64,000 nt of DNA, from contig NZ_CP133016.1 of the NCBI RefSeq assembly GCF_030866745.1, forward strand, positions 1,488,001 to 1,552,000, given 5' to 3'. A program made the translations under genes and the position numbers. This document shows, piece after piece, positions 29,981 to 38,014 of the stretch. Source of the DNA: Sphingomonas flavescens. Lineage in GTDB: Bacteria > Pseudomonadota > Alphaproteobacteria > Sphingomonadales > Sphingomonadaceae. Each line of letters starts with the position of its first letter. Within the stretch, counting starts at the first letter, position 1. The notes beneath the pieces were generated by a model that ran no database searches, was not told where the DNA came from, and saw nothing but the letters and a program-made list of their open reading frames with translations.

Positions 29981-29997
29981 GAACGGAGCGTCGAGGC

Positions 29998-30954
29998 TCA
30001 GTTGGTCGCGGTCAAGTTAATCCGGCGCCCGGCGAATTTCCCGCCCTTGTGGTAGCGGCCGAGCCATTCGTAGCCGACGGCGGCGAGCGGCGTCGGCTGG
30101 ATGCCAAAGGCCTCGAGGCCGGGCAGTCTACCGCTGGGCACGCTGCCCTGCTGAAGCATGATCCACTGGTCGGCCGTCAGCGGCGCACCGGGCAGGAAGC
30201 CGAGCTTTGACAGGATCGTCCCGGCGATGTTCGGCAGGACCGCGACCTCGGGGTTCTGCTCGGTCATTTCCAGAATGGCACGTTGCAATTCGAGCATCGT
30301 CATCATCTGTGGCCCGCCGATTTCGAAGGTCTGGCCGCCGAAGCGCTGCGGATCGAGCGCGGCCATGGCGATCGCTTGCCCGAGATCGCGGACGTAGACG
30401 GGTTGGAACTTGCTGCCCGGCGCGAGGACGGGGAGCACCGGCAGCTGCGCCATGCCGGCGAACCGGTTGGTGAGATTGTCTTCCGGTCCGAAGACCAGCG
30501 ATGGGCGGACGACGGTCGCGCGCTCAAACGCCTTGCGGACCGCGGCTTCGCCTTCGCCCTTGGTGCGCGCATAATATGCTTCGCCGTTCGGGTCGGCGCC
30601 AATGGCGGAGATCTGCACGAGCGACCGGCACCCCGCTGCGCTGGCCGCTTTGGCAACATTCGCAGCGCCGTCGACATGCACGCTGCGCATGTTCTTGCCG
30701 AACACGCCGCACAGGTTGATCGCCGCGGTCGCGCCGCGCAGGGCGTGCGCAACGCTCGCCGGCTTCGTGATGTCGGCCCGTTCGTACCCGACCTGACCGA
30801 CCTGTCCGAGCGGCTGGATGGTGTAGGCCGCGCGCGGATTGCGCTGGGCAATGCGCACCCGGGCGCCATTCTTCAGCAGATATTCGCAGACGTAGCGGCC
30901 GATGAAGCCACCGCCTCCGAACACGGTTACGAGAGTTTCCGAACGGTCGACCAT
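29998..30954 (-). CDS. NDUFA9-like NAD(P)-dependent epimerase/dehydratase
   Basis: A 318-residue Rossmann-fold protein of the atypical short-chain dehydrogenase group that includes the complex I accessory subunit NDUFA9. The nucleotide loop VFGGGGFIGRYV (GxxGxxG) is at about residue 11. Later blocks are GAANVAKAASAAGCRSLVQISAIGA and ATVVRPSLVFGPEDN. The canonical SDR Tyr-x-x-x-Lys is represented by YYARTKGEGE. In alphaproteobacteria this protein is often a complex I assembly or accessory factor, but no nuo genes are nearby. 17 bases upstream of uppP. Confidence 0.88.
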   Translation of the reverse strand: MVDRSETLVTVFGGGGFIGRYVCEYLLKNGARVRIAQRNPRAAYTIQPLGQVGQVGYERADITKPASVAHALRGATAAINLCGVFGKNMRSVHVDGAANVAKAASAAGCRSLVQISAIGADPNGEAYYARTKGEGEAAVRKAFERATVVRPSLVFGPEDNLTNRFAGMAQLPVLPVLAPGSKFQPVYVRDLGQAIAMAALDPQRFGGQTFEIGGPQMMTMLELQRAILEMTEQNPEVAVLPNIAGTILSKLGFLPGAPLTADQWIMLQQGSVPSGRLPGLEAFGIQPTPLAAVGYEWLGRYHKGGKFAGRRINLTATN

Positions 30955-31044
30955 GGCCGGGCGCTTTGCCCGTGCGAACCGGCGTTGACAAGGCGCGCCG
31001 CGCCCCTCTAAGCGCGCCGGCCTACCACATAGTTCGGTTCCCGT

Positions 31045-31131
31045 GCCCAGGTGGCGGAATTGGTAGACGCACCAGCTTCAGGTGCTGGCGCTCGCAAGGG
31101 CGTGGAGGTTCGAGTCCTCTCCTGGGCACCA
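31045..31131 (+). tRNA. tRNA-Leu (anticodon CAG)
   Basis: An 87-base class II tRNA with acceptor arms GCCCAGG and CCTGGGC, a discriminator A and an encoded CCA. The anticodon stem CCAGC/GCTGG closes the loop TTCAGGT, giving anticodon CAG. The long variable arm (cgctcgcaagggcg) is typical of leucine tRNA, and the T arm has the invariant GTTCGAGTC. It is followed after 88 bases by amn. Confidence 0.96.
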
Positions 31132-31219
31132 TCGCCGCCGGAAAGATGTCCGGAGGCCGTCCGACGCGGGCAATTTCCCGATACTTGCGCGAGTGCGCCC
31201 GGCACGATTAGTGCGGGCC

Positions 31220-32671
31220 ATGAAATCCAGGTTGAATTCCCACGATGTCGTCGACCAGCTGACGGCCATTTACGATCAGTCCGTCGCCAATCTCCGTCAG
31301 GCCCTCGCGCGCTACGTCGAGGACGGTACGCCGCCCGATTCCCAGTCGCGGAAGGAAGGTGCGTTTTCCTACCCTGAGTTGCGGGTGGAATATTCGGGCA
31401 AGGCGCCCGCCGCGCCCATTCCACGCGCCTTCGCGCGGCTCAATCAGGCGGGGACGTACACGACCAGCATCGCGCGGCCCGAACTGTTCCGTGGCTACCT
31501 GGTCGAACAACTCGATCACCTCAGCCGCGATTATGACGTCCACGTGTCGGTGGGTCATTCGGCGAGCGAGATTCCGTATGCGTACGTTATCGAGAATAGC
31601 GGGATTCACGTCGGTGACATCGGGACGGCCGAGCTCTCACGCTTCTTCCCGTCGAACGAGCTAGTCCACCTGGGCGACGAGATCGCGGACGGAACGTGGA
31701 TAAGCGCTCCCGACGCTCCCCGGCCGCTCGCCCTGTTCGACGGTCCGCGCACCGACTTCAGCCTCGCGCGCCTCCGGCACTATACGGGCACCCCCGCCGA
31801 GCATTTCCAGCAGTTCGTGCTGTTCACCAACTATGTCCGCTACGTCGATGAGTTCGTCGGCGTCGCGATCGACAGCCTTCGGCGCAAGGATAGCCGTTTC
31901 ACCGGCCTGTCCGTCCCCGGCGCTGTCTACGAGCCCGGCGAGCTGACCAACGCCGAGGCGCAGATCGCCGCGGGTCAATGGCGTCGGCATCAGATGCCGG
32001 CCTATCATTTGATGACCGGGGACCGGACCGGCATCACCCTGGTCAACATCGGCGTGGGTCCGTCCAACGCGAAGACGGCCTGCGATCACGTCGCCGTGCT
32101 GCGGCCCGAAGTATGGCTGATGATCGGCCACTGCGGCGGCTTGCGGCCGAGCCAGACGATTGGCGATTACGTGCTCGCGCACGCCTATCTTCGCGACGAC
32201 CATGTGCTGGACGAAATGCTTCCGCCCGAAATTCCGTTGCCGGCGATCGCCGAGGTCCAGAACGCCCTGTTCGACGCGACCACGACCATCACCGGGGAAG
32301 ACGAGGACAGCGTCAAGAAGCGGCTTCGCACTGGCACGGTCGTCACCACGGACGACCGCAACTGGGAGTTGCGCTATGCCGCCTCGGCGCTGCGGTTCAA
32401 CCAGAGCCGGGCGGTCGGCATCGACATGGAATCGGCGACGGTCGCGGCGCAGGGGTATCGCTTCCGAGTGCCCTATGGGACGTTGCTTTGCGTCTCCGAC
32501 AAGCCGCTGCACGGCGAGCTGAAACTCCCGGGCCAGGCAAACGCCTTTTACGAGCGCGCGATCAGCCAGCACCTTAGGATCGGGATCGAGGCGCTGAACC
32601 TGCTTCAGAAAGAAGGCGAAGGCCTACACAGCCGCAAGCTGCGCAGCTTCGACGAACCGCCGCTGCGCTAG
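31220..32671 (+). CDS. amn: AMP nucleosidase
   Basis: A 483-residue enzyme that splits AMP into adenine and ribose 5-phosphate, setting purine pool balance. The N-terminal AMNp_N domain (about 1-190) and the C-terminal purine-phosphorylase-like domain (about 250-470: TLVNIGVGPSNAKTACDHVA, IGHCGGLRPSQTIGDYVL, GIDMESATVAAQGYRF, LLCVSDKPLHGELKLPG) are both present. ATG 31220 is chosen; the open frame upstream runs through the tRNA-Leu gene and is not coding. It converges on, and overlaps by four bases, the 5'-nucleotidase gene. Confidence 0.94.
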   Translation: MKSRLNSHDVVDQLTAIYDQSVANLRQALARYVEDGTPPDSQSRKEGAFSYPELRVEYSGKAPAAPIPRAFARLNQAGTYTTSIARPELFRGYLVEQLDHLSRDYDVHVSVGHSASEIPYAYVIENSGIHVGDIGTAELSRFFPSNELVHLGDEIADGTWISAPDAPRPLALFDGPRTDFSLARLRHYTGTPAEHFQQFVLFTNYVRYVDEFVGVAIDSLRRKDSRFTGLSVPGAVYEPGELTNAEAQIAAGQWRRHQMPAYHLMTGDRTGITLVNIGVGPSNAKTACDHVAVLRPEVWLMIGHCGGLRPSQTIGDYVLAHAYLRDDHVLDEMLPPEIPLPAIAEVQNALFDATTTITGEDEDSVKKRLRTGTVVTTDDRNWELRYAASALRFNQSRAVGIDMESATVAAQGYRFRVPYGTLLCVSDKPLHGELKLPGQANAFYERAISQHLRIGIEALNLLQKEGEGLHSRKLRSFDEPPLR

Positions 32672-34374
32672 CGGATCGCGCGGGTGCGATTGGGCAGCGG
32701 CGGCGTCCGGCCGGGAGCGATCCAGTCGACATAGGCGTCCAGGTCGACAATGCCCTTGTCCGTGACATCCGTCCCGGCGGTGAAGCCCGTCAGGCCGTCG
32801 CCGCCCGAGGCAAGGTAGTTATTCACCACGATACGGTAGCGGCCGGTTGGCGCAATCGGCTTCCCGTTGAGACGCATGTCCCGGATGCGGTCCATCGCCG
32901 GGCGCGCGAGGTCGTAGGCGTAGGTGAAGCCGGCGCTGGGGGCGAGGACCGCCACCCGGCTCGACTTGGCAAGGTCGACGTCCTTGTATTGCTGCTCGAT
33001 CACCGTCTTCAGCTGCGCGCCGGTCAGCGTCATCACGACGAGGTTGTTCCCGAACGGCATCATCTGAAAGGCTTGCCCATAGCGAATGTCTCCGGCGGGC
33101 ATGCCGATGCGCACCCCGGTCGCATTGACCAACGCAATCTGTGCGCCACCCATTGCGTTCGACCGCGTGGCGCCAAGCATCGAATCGGCGATCATGTCCG
33201 CAGCCGGACTTTCGCCATCGCGCTCATCGCGGGGCGCCGGAGCGGTCAGCTTGCCGACGACCCGATCGGCGAGGGGTTTGACGGCGGCGGCGTAGCGGCC
33301 AACCAGCACTTTCTCACCTGCATCCTCGCCACGATCGCCATTGCCCACGATGATATTCTTCGCGTCCTGGGCAACCAGACGATGCGTGGCGGGGTCGAAG
33401 TTAAGCCGAAGGTCGGTGACGAAATAACCGTATTTGCCCGCGCTGGTCATCAGCCGGCCCGCGCCTACCTGCGGCGTCCCGCGGCAGACGTAGGCCCAGT
33501 GCGTGTGGCCAGAAACGACCGTCGCAATCGCGGGGTCCAGTTTGGGCAGGATCGGCAGGATCTCGCCGTACAAGCCTTCGCAGCCGTCACCGCTGGTGAA
33601 GGTCGGAAGCTTGCCGCCCTGGTGGATCAGGAGGACGATAGTGTCCGCGCCTTCTGCCCTGAGTTTGGGGACGAGCGCATTGGCGGTTTCAGCTTCGTCC
33701 TGGAAGGTGAGCCCGCGGACGCCCGACGGCGTCACGAGATTGCCAGTCCCTTTCAGCGTCATGCCGATGAAGCCGATGGTGATCGGGCCGGCAGGCGTCT
33801 CGAAGCGCTTCAAACCCGTCGATGGAAAGATCGTCGAGCCATCGGCCTGCACCACGTTGGCGGCGAGGTAGTGGAAGCGGGCGCCGGCGAAGGGTTCGAC
33901 CGCGCACGGAATACGGCGCGTGTATTTGGCGCAGCCGCCGGATTGCATGCGCTTCAGCTCGTCGCTGCCACGATCGAATTCGTGGTTCCCCACGGAATTG
34001 AACTCGAGGCCGAGCAAGTTCATCGCGGCGATGGTCGGCTCGTCGAGGTAGTTCGCCGAGATCAGCGGCGATGCGCCGATCGTGTCGCCGGCCGACACCG
34101 TGACGGTGTTCGCGTGCCCGGTACGCAGACCAGTGAGCGCCGCCGCGAGATGAGCTGCGCCGCCGCTGACGACCTGGCGCTTGCTCCCGTCCGGCTCGAC
34201 GATGTCGAAGGGCGGCGGGGTTTCGAGATTGCCGTGGAAGTCGTTGAAGGCGAGGATTTGAACCTCAATGGGAGCGGCCGCAACCGGCGCCTTCGTAGCG
34301 ACCGGCGACGCGATCTGACCAGCGCAGGCCGACAGCAATAGCGCGGCAAGCGCCGCGGCGCCGCGACGGATCAT
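32668..34374 (-). CDS. 5'-nucleotidase / metallophosphatase (UshA-like lipoprotein)
   Basis: A 568-residue exported enzyme hydrolysing nucleotides or UDP-sugars outside the cytoplasm. The signal ends in a lipobox (LLLSAC, Cys about 17), so it is probably membrane-anchored. The metallophosphatase domain shows FNDFHGNLE (DxH), GNHEFDRG, LIHQGGKLP and SGHTHWAY. The C-terminal 5'-nucleotidase domain (about 370-550) has YGQAFQMMPFGNNLVVMTLTG and NNYLASGGDGL, the base-stacking region. Its ATG overlaps the nuclease gene stop by four bases (ATGA), so the pair is co-translated. Confidence 0.93.
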   Translation of the reverse strand: MIRRGAAALAALLLSACAGQIASPVATKAPVAAAPIEVQILAFNDFHGNLETPPPFDIVEPDGSKRQVVSGGAAHLAAALTGLRTGHANTVTVSAGDTIGASPLISANYLDEPTIAAMNLLGLEFNSVGNHEFDRGSDELKRMQSGGCAKYTRRIPCAVEPFAGARFHYLAANVVQADGSTIFPSTGLKRFETPAGPITIGFIGMTLKGTGNLVTPSGVRGLTFQDEAETANALVPKLRAEGADTIVLLIHQGGKLPTFTSGDGCEGLYGEILPILPKLDPAIATVVSGHTHWAYVCRGTPQVGAGRLMTSAGKYGYFVTDLRLNFDPATHRLVAQDAKNIIVGNGDRGEDAGEKVLVGRYAAAVKPLADRVVGKLTAPAPRDERDGESPAADMIADSMLGATRSNAMGGAQIALVNATGVRIGMPAGDIRYGQAFQMMPFGNNLVVMTLTGAQLKTVIEQQYKDVDLAKSSRVAVLAPSAGFTYAYDLARPAMDRIRDMRLNGKPIAPTGRYRIVVNNYLASGGDGLTGFTAGTDVTDKGIVDLDAYVDWIAPGRTPPLPNRTRAIR

Positions 34375-35207
34375 TCAGTCACCGGCGGCTGGGCGAACAG
34401 CGCGTTCAGATAGGCAGCCAGACGCACGCCACCCTGGCTCAGGCGCTGCTCCATCAAAGGCGTAAACTTATAGACGTACGAGTAGGATAATTCCGGCAGC
34501 GGCTTCTCACCCTTCTTCACCTTTTGTCCGGGCTTCGGCTTGGCCGGTCCGGGGTAAAGCGTGTCACGGATTTCGGCGCTCTCGCTCGTCCAATCGCGCG
34601 GATTGATATCCCACCACTTGATCACTTCGTCATTCGAGATGTGCCGCTCCAGCTTCGCCGCCAGCTCGGTGAACGAAAGCTGCTCCTCATCGACCAGCTG
34701 CGAGTCCCATACGGCGTGGAGGTTGGTTGGCTTGCCGAACCAGGACACTTTCACGTCGTTGCCGCCCTTGTCGCAGCATTTGCCGTTGTGAAGCGGCTGG
34801 TGAAGATCGCCGACCAGATGGACGATGAAGCGCAGCGCCATTTGCTTGTCGGACTGGCTGGCGTTGGGATTGCGCAGCGTCTTGCTGAACTTCGCCAGCG
34901 CTTCCAGCGCATCGCCTTCGGGCGGCGCATGGTCGTAGATGATGCCGTTGAGCGTCACGTAGTGCCACGGCGTCGAAGTCTTCTGCCAGAACTGTCCCGG
35001 CGCCGAGCGCATCTCGTCAGGCCAGTTGGCGGCCTCGTCGAGTGTCTCGCCGGGGCCGAGGATCTTCTCCACGTTCGCTCGGGCAAGTCCGCTGAGCTGG
35101 GTGTCCGCGATCGCGGCGACCACGCGGTGGCCGGTCTTACCCCACGCTAAAGCAGGCGTTGGAACAACAGCCGCGGCAAGCAGCGCGGAAAGAGCAAGGA
35201 AACGCAT
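34371..35207 (-). CDS. S1/P1 family secreted nuclease
   Basis: A 278-residue zinc-dependent nuclease that degrades single-stranded DNA and RNA, and often removes 3' phosphates. Signal cleavage after Ala21 would leave Trp22 as the mature N-terminal residue, the first zinc ligand in this family (AWGKTGH with His27). Other ligands are in ANWPDEMRS, TPWHYV, HLVGDLHQPLH and HAVWDSQLVDE. ATG 35207 is chosen because AAGGTG lies upstream and the signal peptide starts there; an upstream ATG at 35234 is less likely. It is the first gene of a two-gene run with the 5'-nucleotidase, and divergent from cdd. Confidence 0.95.
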   Translation of the reverse strand: MRFLALSALLAAAVVPTPALAWGKTGHRVVAAIADTQLSGLARANVEKILGPGETLDEAANWPDEMRSAPGQFWQKTSTPWHYVTLNGIIYDHAPPEGDALEALAKFSKTLRNPNASQSDKQMALRFIVHLVGDLHQPLHNGKCCDKGGNDVKVSWFGKPTNLHAVWDSQLVDEEQLSFTELAAKLERHISNDEVIKWWDINPRDWTSESAEIRDTLYPGPAKPKPGQKVKKGEKPLPELSYSYVYKFTPLMEQRLSQGGVRLAAYLNALFAQPPVTE

Positions 35208-35274
35208 TCGACTCGGCACCTTATCGTTCGGCATGGCTGGCGCATGCCCCGTGGCGGCGCTTAAGGACAAGAGC

Positions 35275-35685
35275 ATGACGGATGAACAATTGCTGGGGCA
35301 GGCGCGCGCGGCGGCTGCCAAGGCCTACGCACCCTATTCCAATTTCCAAGTCGGCTGCGCGATCGAATCGGTCGACGGCGAAGTGGTTACCGGCGCAAAC
35401 ATGGAGAATGCCTGTTACCGGCTCGGCCTATGCGCGGAACAGAGCGCACTCACGGCGGCGCAGCATCAGTTCGGCCTCGACAAGGTAGCGCGGATCGCCG
35501 TCGTCGGCGGTACCGATGCCACGGTTTGCACGCCATGTGGCGGTTGCCGTCAGGCGATCTTAGAGGCAGCTCACCTAAGCGGTCGCGACGTCGAGATCAT
35601 CTGTTCGAGCGGTGACGGTTCGGCGGTGGAGCGGCACCGGATCGGCGAGCTCATTCCCTTTGGATTCGGGCCGCAGAACCTCTGA
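35275..35685 (+). CDS. cdd: Cytidine deaminase
   Basis: A 136-residue enzyme that deaminates cytidine and deoxycytidine to uridine. The zinc ligands are Cys53 (in CAE, with catalytic Glu55), Cys88 and Cys91 (PCGGCRQ), which is the all-cysteine homotetramer class. The substrate loop FQVGCAIES and GANMENACY are present. ATG 35275 follows AAGGA with eight-base spacing; the longer frame upstream is the antisense of the nuclease gene. With the divergent nuclease/nucleotidase and the CNT transporter it fits pyrimidine salvage. Confidence 0.94.
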   Translation: MTDEQLLGQARAAAAKAYAPYSNFQVGCAIESVDGEVVTGANMENACYRLGLCAEQSALTAAQHQFGLDKVARIAVVGGTDATVCTPCGGCRQAILEAAHLSGRDVEIICSSGDGSAVERHRIGELIPFGFGPQNL

Positions 35686-35688
35686 CGG

Positions 35689-35725
35689 AAAAAGCGAGCG
35701 TGTCAGCCCGGGCCGACACGCTTGC
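35689..35725 (-). terminator. Intrinsic terminator of the stress-protein gene
   Basis: On the minus strand an 11-bp stem (GCAAGCGTGTC paired with GACACGCTCGC, one G-T wobble) with a 10-base GC loop is followed by TTTTT. It lies just downstream of the stop at 35747. On the plus strand the T-run is on the wrong side, so it serves the leftward gene, not cdd. Confidence 0.8.
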
Positions 35726-35746
35726 CTGCTTGGCAGCAATCGCTGC

Positions 35747-36289
35747 TTAGAGCGTGGACTCGGTTTGACCCGCTAACCGTGACTGGCCTCCGGCCGACGC
35801 ACTGTGGCCACCTGATCGACGAAGAATTTCACGCGCCTCTTCGGAGTCGATACCCGATCGGTTCGGGTCGACCGAGACGAACGTGCCGCCCGAGCTCACG
35901 CGCTCGTCGTAATAGCTCGCGTCTTCATCGCTGACGCCGTGCTTCTGGAACATTTCCTTGAGCGTGCCTGCTGCGGCGCCAGCTGCGGCGCCGATACCAA
36001 GCGCGCTGGGTATAGCCGACGCAGCGATAGCGCCCGCTGCCGCCAGCGGTCCGACGCCCGGAATTGCCAAGGCGGCAACGCCGAGGCCAGCGCCCAAAGC
36101 ACCGCCGCCGATGAGACCGCGAGCAACGTTTCCGTCATTGCCGTCGCCGTCATCCGAGGAAACATCACGCTCGCCGTGACGTCCGATCAGGGAGAGGCCA
36201 TCGTCGCTGGCGCCCGCCGCCCTCAGGTCCTCCACTGCGCGATGCGCGTCATTCTCACTATCGAACACGGCCGAAATTACGCTGGTCAT
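35747..36289 (-). CDS. General stress protein 17M-like protein
   Basis: A 180-residue protein. The N-terminal 60 residues (SVISAVFDSENDAHRAVEDLRAAGASDDGLSLI) match the YflT/GSP17M fold, found in general-stress proteins of Bacillus and as a domain in alphaproteobacteria. The middle is a glycine/alanine-rich zipper (RGLIGGGALGAGLGVAALAIPGVGPL...) likely to insert in or lie on a membrane, and the end is acidic with YYDERVSSGGTFVSVD. The start at 36289 is fixed by GGAGAC four bases upstream. An EcfG-like promoter precedes it and a terminator follows, so it is a single-gene unit. Confidence 0.75.
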   Translation of the reverse strand: MTSVISAVFDSENDAHRAVEDLRAAGASDDGLSLIGRHGERDVSSDDGDGNDGNVARGLIGGGALGAGLGVAALAIPGVGPLAAAGAIAASAIPSALGIGAAAGAAAGTLKEMFQKHGVSDEDASYYDERVSSGGTFVSVDPNRSGIDSEEAREILRRSGGHSASAGGQSRLAGQTESTL

Positions 36290-36319
36290 GATTGTCTCCG
36301 TTAAACTGGGAGCAGCCTT

Positions 36320-36345
36320 AACGAGGGTGCGCAGACGTTCGTTCA
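36320..36345 (-). promoter_or_regulatory. Candidate EcfG (general stress sigma) promoter
   Basis: On the minus strand, TGAAC (36345-36341), a 17-base spacer, then CGTT (36323-36320). The alphaproteobacterial EcfG consensus is GGAAC-N16/17-CGTT, so only one base differs. It is about 30 bases before the stress-protein start, which is biologically fitting. Confidence 0.42.
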
Positions 36346-36490
36346 AATCGTTTCGGCGTCCAGTCGGACCTAGCGCGAAGTCCTTAGTAAAAGCCGCCGT
36401 CCGAAGTTCATCGGCAAACCATCAGGCGTCCATCATTCGGTCGGAATGGCCGCTCACGTACTCCGCTGTCTCCCGAAACAGGAGGCGAAT

Positions 36491-37054
36491 ATGTATCGCA
36501 TACCAGTCATGGCAGTGGCGCTTGCAGCCGCTCTATCGCAACCCTCGGCAGCTAATGCCGACATCATCAATTTTTCCGGGTCCACGGCCGGTCCCGGCAT
36601 CACGGCGCCCAGTGCTGGGACGTGCGGCGCCATCCCTTTCAGGGGAAGCATTACCAATGCACCAGGTACGTCGAATTTCGGAGCGATCACCTATAGTCAC
36701 TCAGTTTGTACGTCAGGCTCCGCTGGCGGGCCCGTTCAAGGTACGTTTGAGATCGTGACCGGCGGCGGCGCATTGCAGGGTACTCTGGACGGGACCGTAT
36801 CGGTGACTGGGACGCCCATCTCCAACCTACTCTTCAACTACCTGATCACTTCGGGAACCGGCCAGTTCCTCGGCGCGACAGGCAGCTTCATCGGCACCGG
36901 CACGGCCGATCTCAGCAGGGGACCGCCGGCGACCATCACGCTGAACTTCCGCGCCGTGCCGGAACCGGCAACCTGGGCGATGATGCTGCTTGGCTTCGCC
37001 GGGATCGGCCTGACGATCCGTCGCCGCCAGGCGCCTGCGCTCAGACCAGCTTGA
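36491..37054 (+). CDS. PEPxxWA-CTERM sorting-signal protein
   Basis: A 187-residue exported protein with strong ribosome binding site AGGAGGCG before ATG 36491. After a signal peptide (about 1-23) comes a small Gly/Thr/Ser-rich beta domain with one cysteine pair (SAGTCGAI and SVCTSG). The end is a PEP-CTERM signal: PEPATWAMMLLGFAGIGL followed by TIRRRQ. Such proteins are processed by an exosortase and are usually linked to exopolysaccharide or surface layers. No exosortase is in the window. Function unknown. Stop overlaps the 2OG dioxygenase stop (convergent). Confidence 0.85.
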   Translation: MYRIPVMAVALAAALSQPSAANADIINFSGSTAGPGITAPSAGTCGAIPFRGSITNAPGTSNFGAITYSHSVCTSGSAGGPVQGTFEIVTGGGALQGTLDGTVSVTGTPISNLLFNYLITSGTGQFLGATGSFIGTGTADLSRGPPATITLNFRAVPEPATWAMMLLGFAGIGLTIRRRQAPALRPA

Positions 37055-37988
37055 TCTCCCGCAGGCGCTCCTGGAGATAGTCGTTGGCGGTGATGGGCGG
37101 CCACTTCGGCTGCTCGCCCGCCGGCACTGTCTCCGGCAGCGCTTCGATCAGGAAATCCGACCGGAAGTGCAGGAAGAAGGGCATCGAGTAGCGCGCCTTG
37201 CTCGCGCGGTCGGGTGTCGGATTAACAACGCGGTGCGGCGTCGAGCGGAGGCGGCCGTTGGTCAGCCGCTGGAGCATGTCGCCGATATTGATGACGATCT
37301 CGCCCGGCCGGGGTGAAACGGGGATCCAGCGGCCGTCGCGCGTCTGCAGTTCCAGCCCCGCTTCTTCGGCGCCAAGCAGCAGCGTGATGGCGTTGATATC
37401 CTCGTGCGCGCCGGCGCGGATGTGTTCGCCGGTCGGCTCGCTCTGCGGCGGGTAGTGGAGCGCGCGGAGAACCGAATTGCCCTCGTGCACCGCGTCCTCG
37501 AAATAGTTCTCGTCGATCCTGAGGTAGCGCGCGATGGCCTTGAGAACCTTCAGGCCGCTGCGGTCGAAGGTCGCGAACAGCTCCTGGAATGTTTCCTTGA
37601 ACCCTGCCACCTCGGACGGCCAGAGATTGTCGGGCATGTGGTTGCGGAAGCGGTGGCCTTGCGGCAGGTCGCGGCCGACGTGCCAAAATTCCTTGAGGTC
37701 GTGCGCCTTGTGGCCCTTGGCGGTTTCGATGCCGAATGGCGTGTATCCACGGGCACCGCCGCTGCCGGGCACCAGATACTTGCGCTTCACGTCCTCCGGT
37801 AACGCGAAGAATTCCTTGGCCTTGGCTTCGGCGCGTTGGATCAGTTCATCGGAAATGCCGTGATCGGCGACAATCGCGAAGCCATACTCCTCGAAGCTGC
37901 GGCCCAGCTTTTGCGCGAAACCGTCGGGATCCCGGTCCGCATCCTTGAGGGAAACGGACGCGATATTGTCAGCAGAAATCGTAGCCAT
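37041..37988 (-). CDS. Isopenicillin-N-synthase-like Fe(II)/2-oxoglutarate dioxygenase
   Basis: A 315-residue non-heme iron oxygenase. It has the DIOX_N domain (about 5-130, FEEYGFAIVADHGI) and the jelly-roll core with the facial triad His195-Glu-Asp197 and His252 (TPHRVVNP). The 2-oxoglutarate-binding Arg266-x-Ser268 (RYS) is present, so it is a 2OG-dependent member. Relatives include desaturases, hydroxylases and thymine 7-hydroxylase. The substrate cannot be read from sequence. The gene follows the nucleoside transporter gene by 26 bases, on the same strand as LOG and adenosine kinase, which suggests a nucleoside or nucleobase substrate as an inference. Confidence 0.9.
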   Translation of the reverse strand: MATISADNIASVSLKDADRDPDGFAQKLGRSFEEYGFAIVADHGISDELIQRAEAKAKEFFALPEDVKRKYLVPGSGGARGYTPFGIETAKGHKAHDLKEFWHVGRDLPQGHRFRNHMPDNLWPSEVAGFKETFQELFATFDRSGLKVLKAIARYLRIDENYFEDAVHEGNSVLRALHYPPQSEPTGEHIRAGAHEDINAITLLLGAEEAGLELQTRDGRWIPVSPRPGEIVINIGDMLQRLTNGRLRSTPHRVVNPTPDRASKARYSMPFFLHFRSDFLIEALPETVPAGEQPKWPPITANDYLQERLREIKLV

Positions 37989-38014
37989 GTTCGTATCTTA
38001 GCAGAGGTTTGAGA

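Noticed and set aside
31082..31219. AMP nucleosidase start inside tRNA-Leu
   Set aside because: The frame is open by chance through the tRNA gene; ATG 31220 matches the family start.
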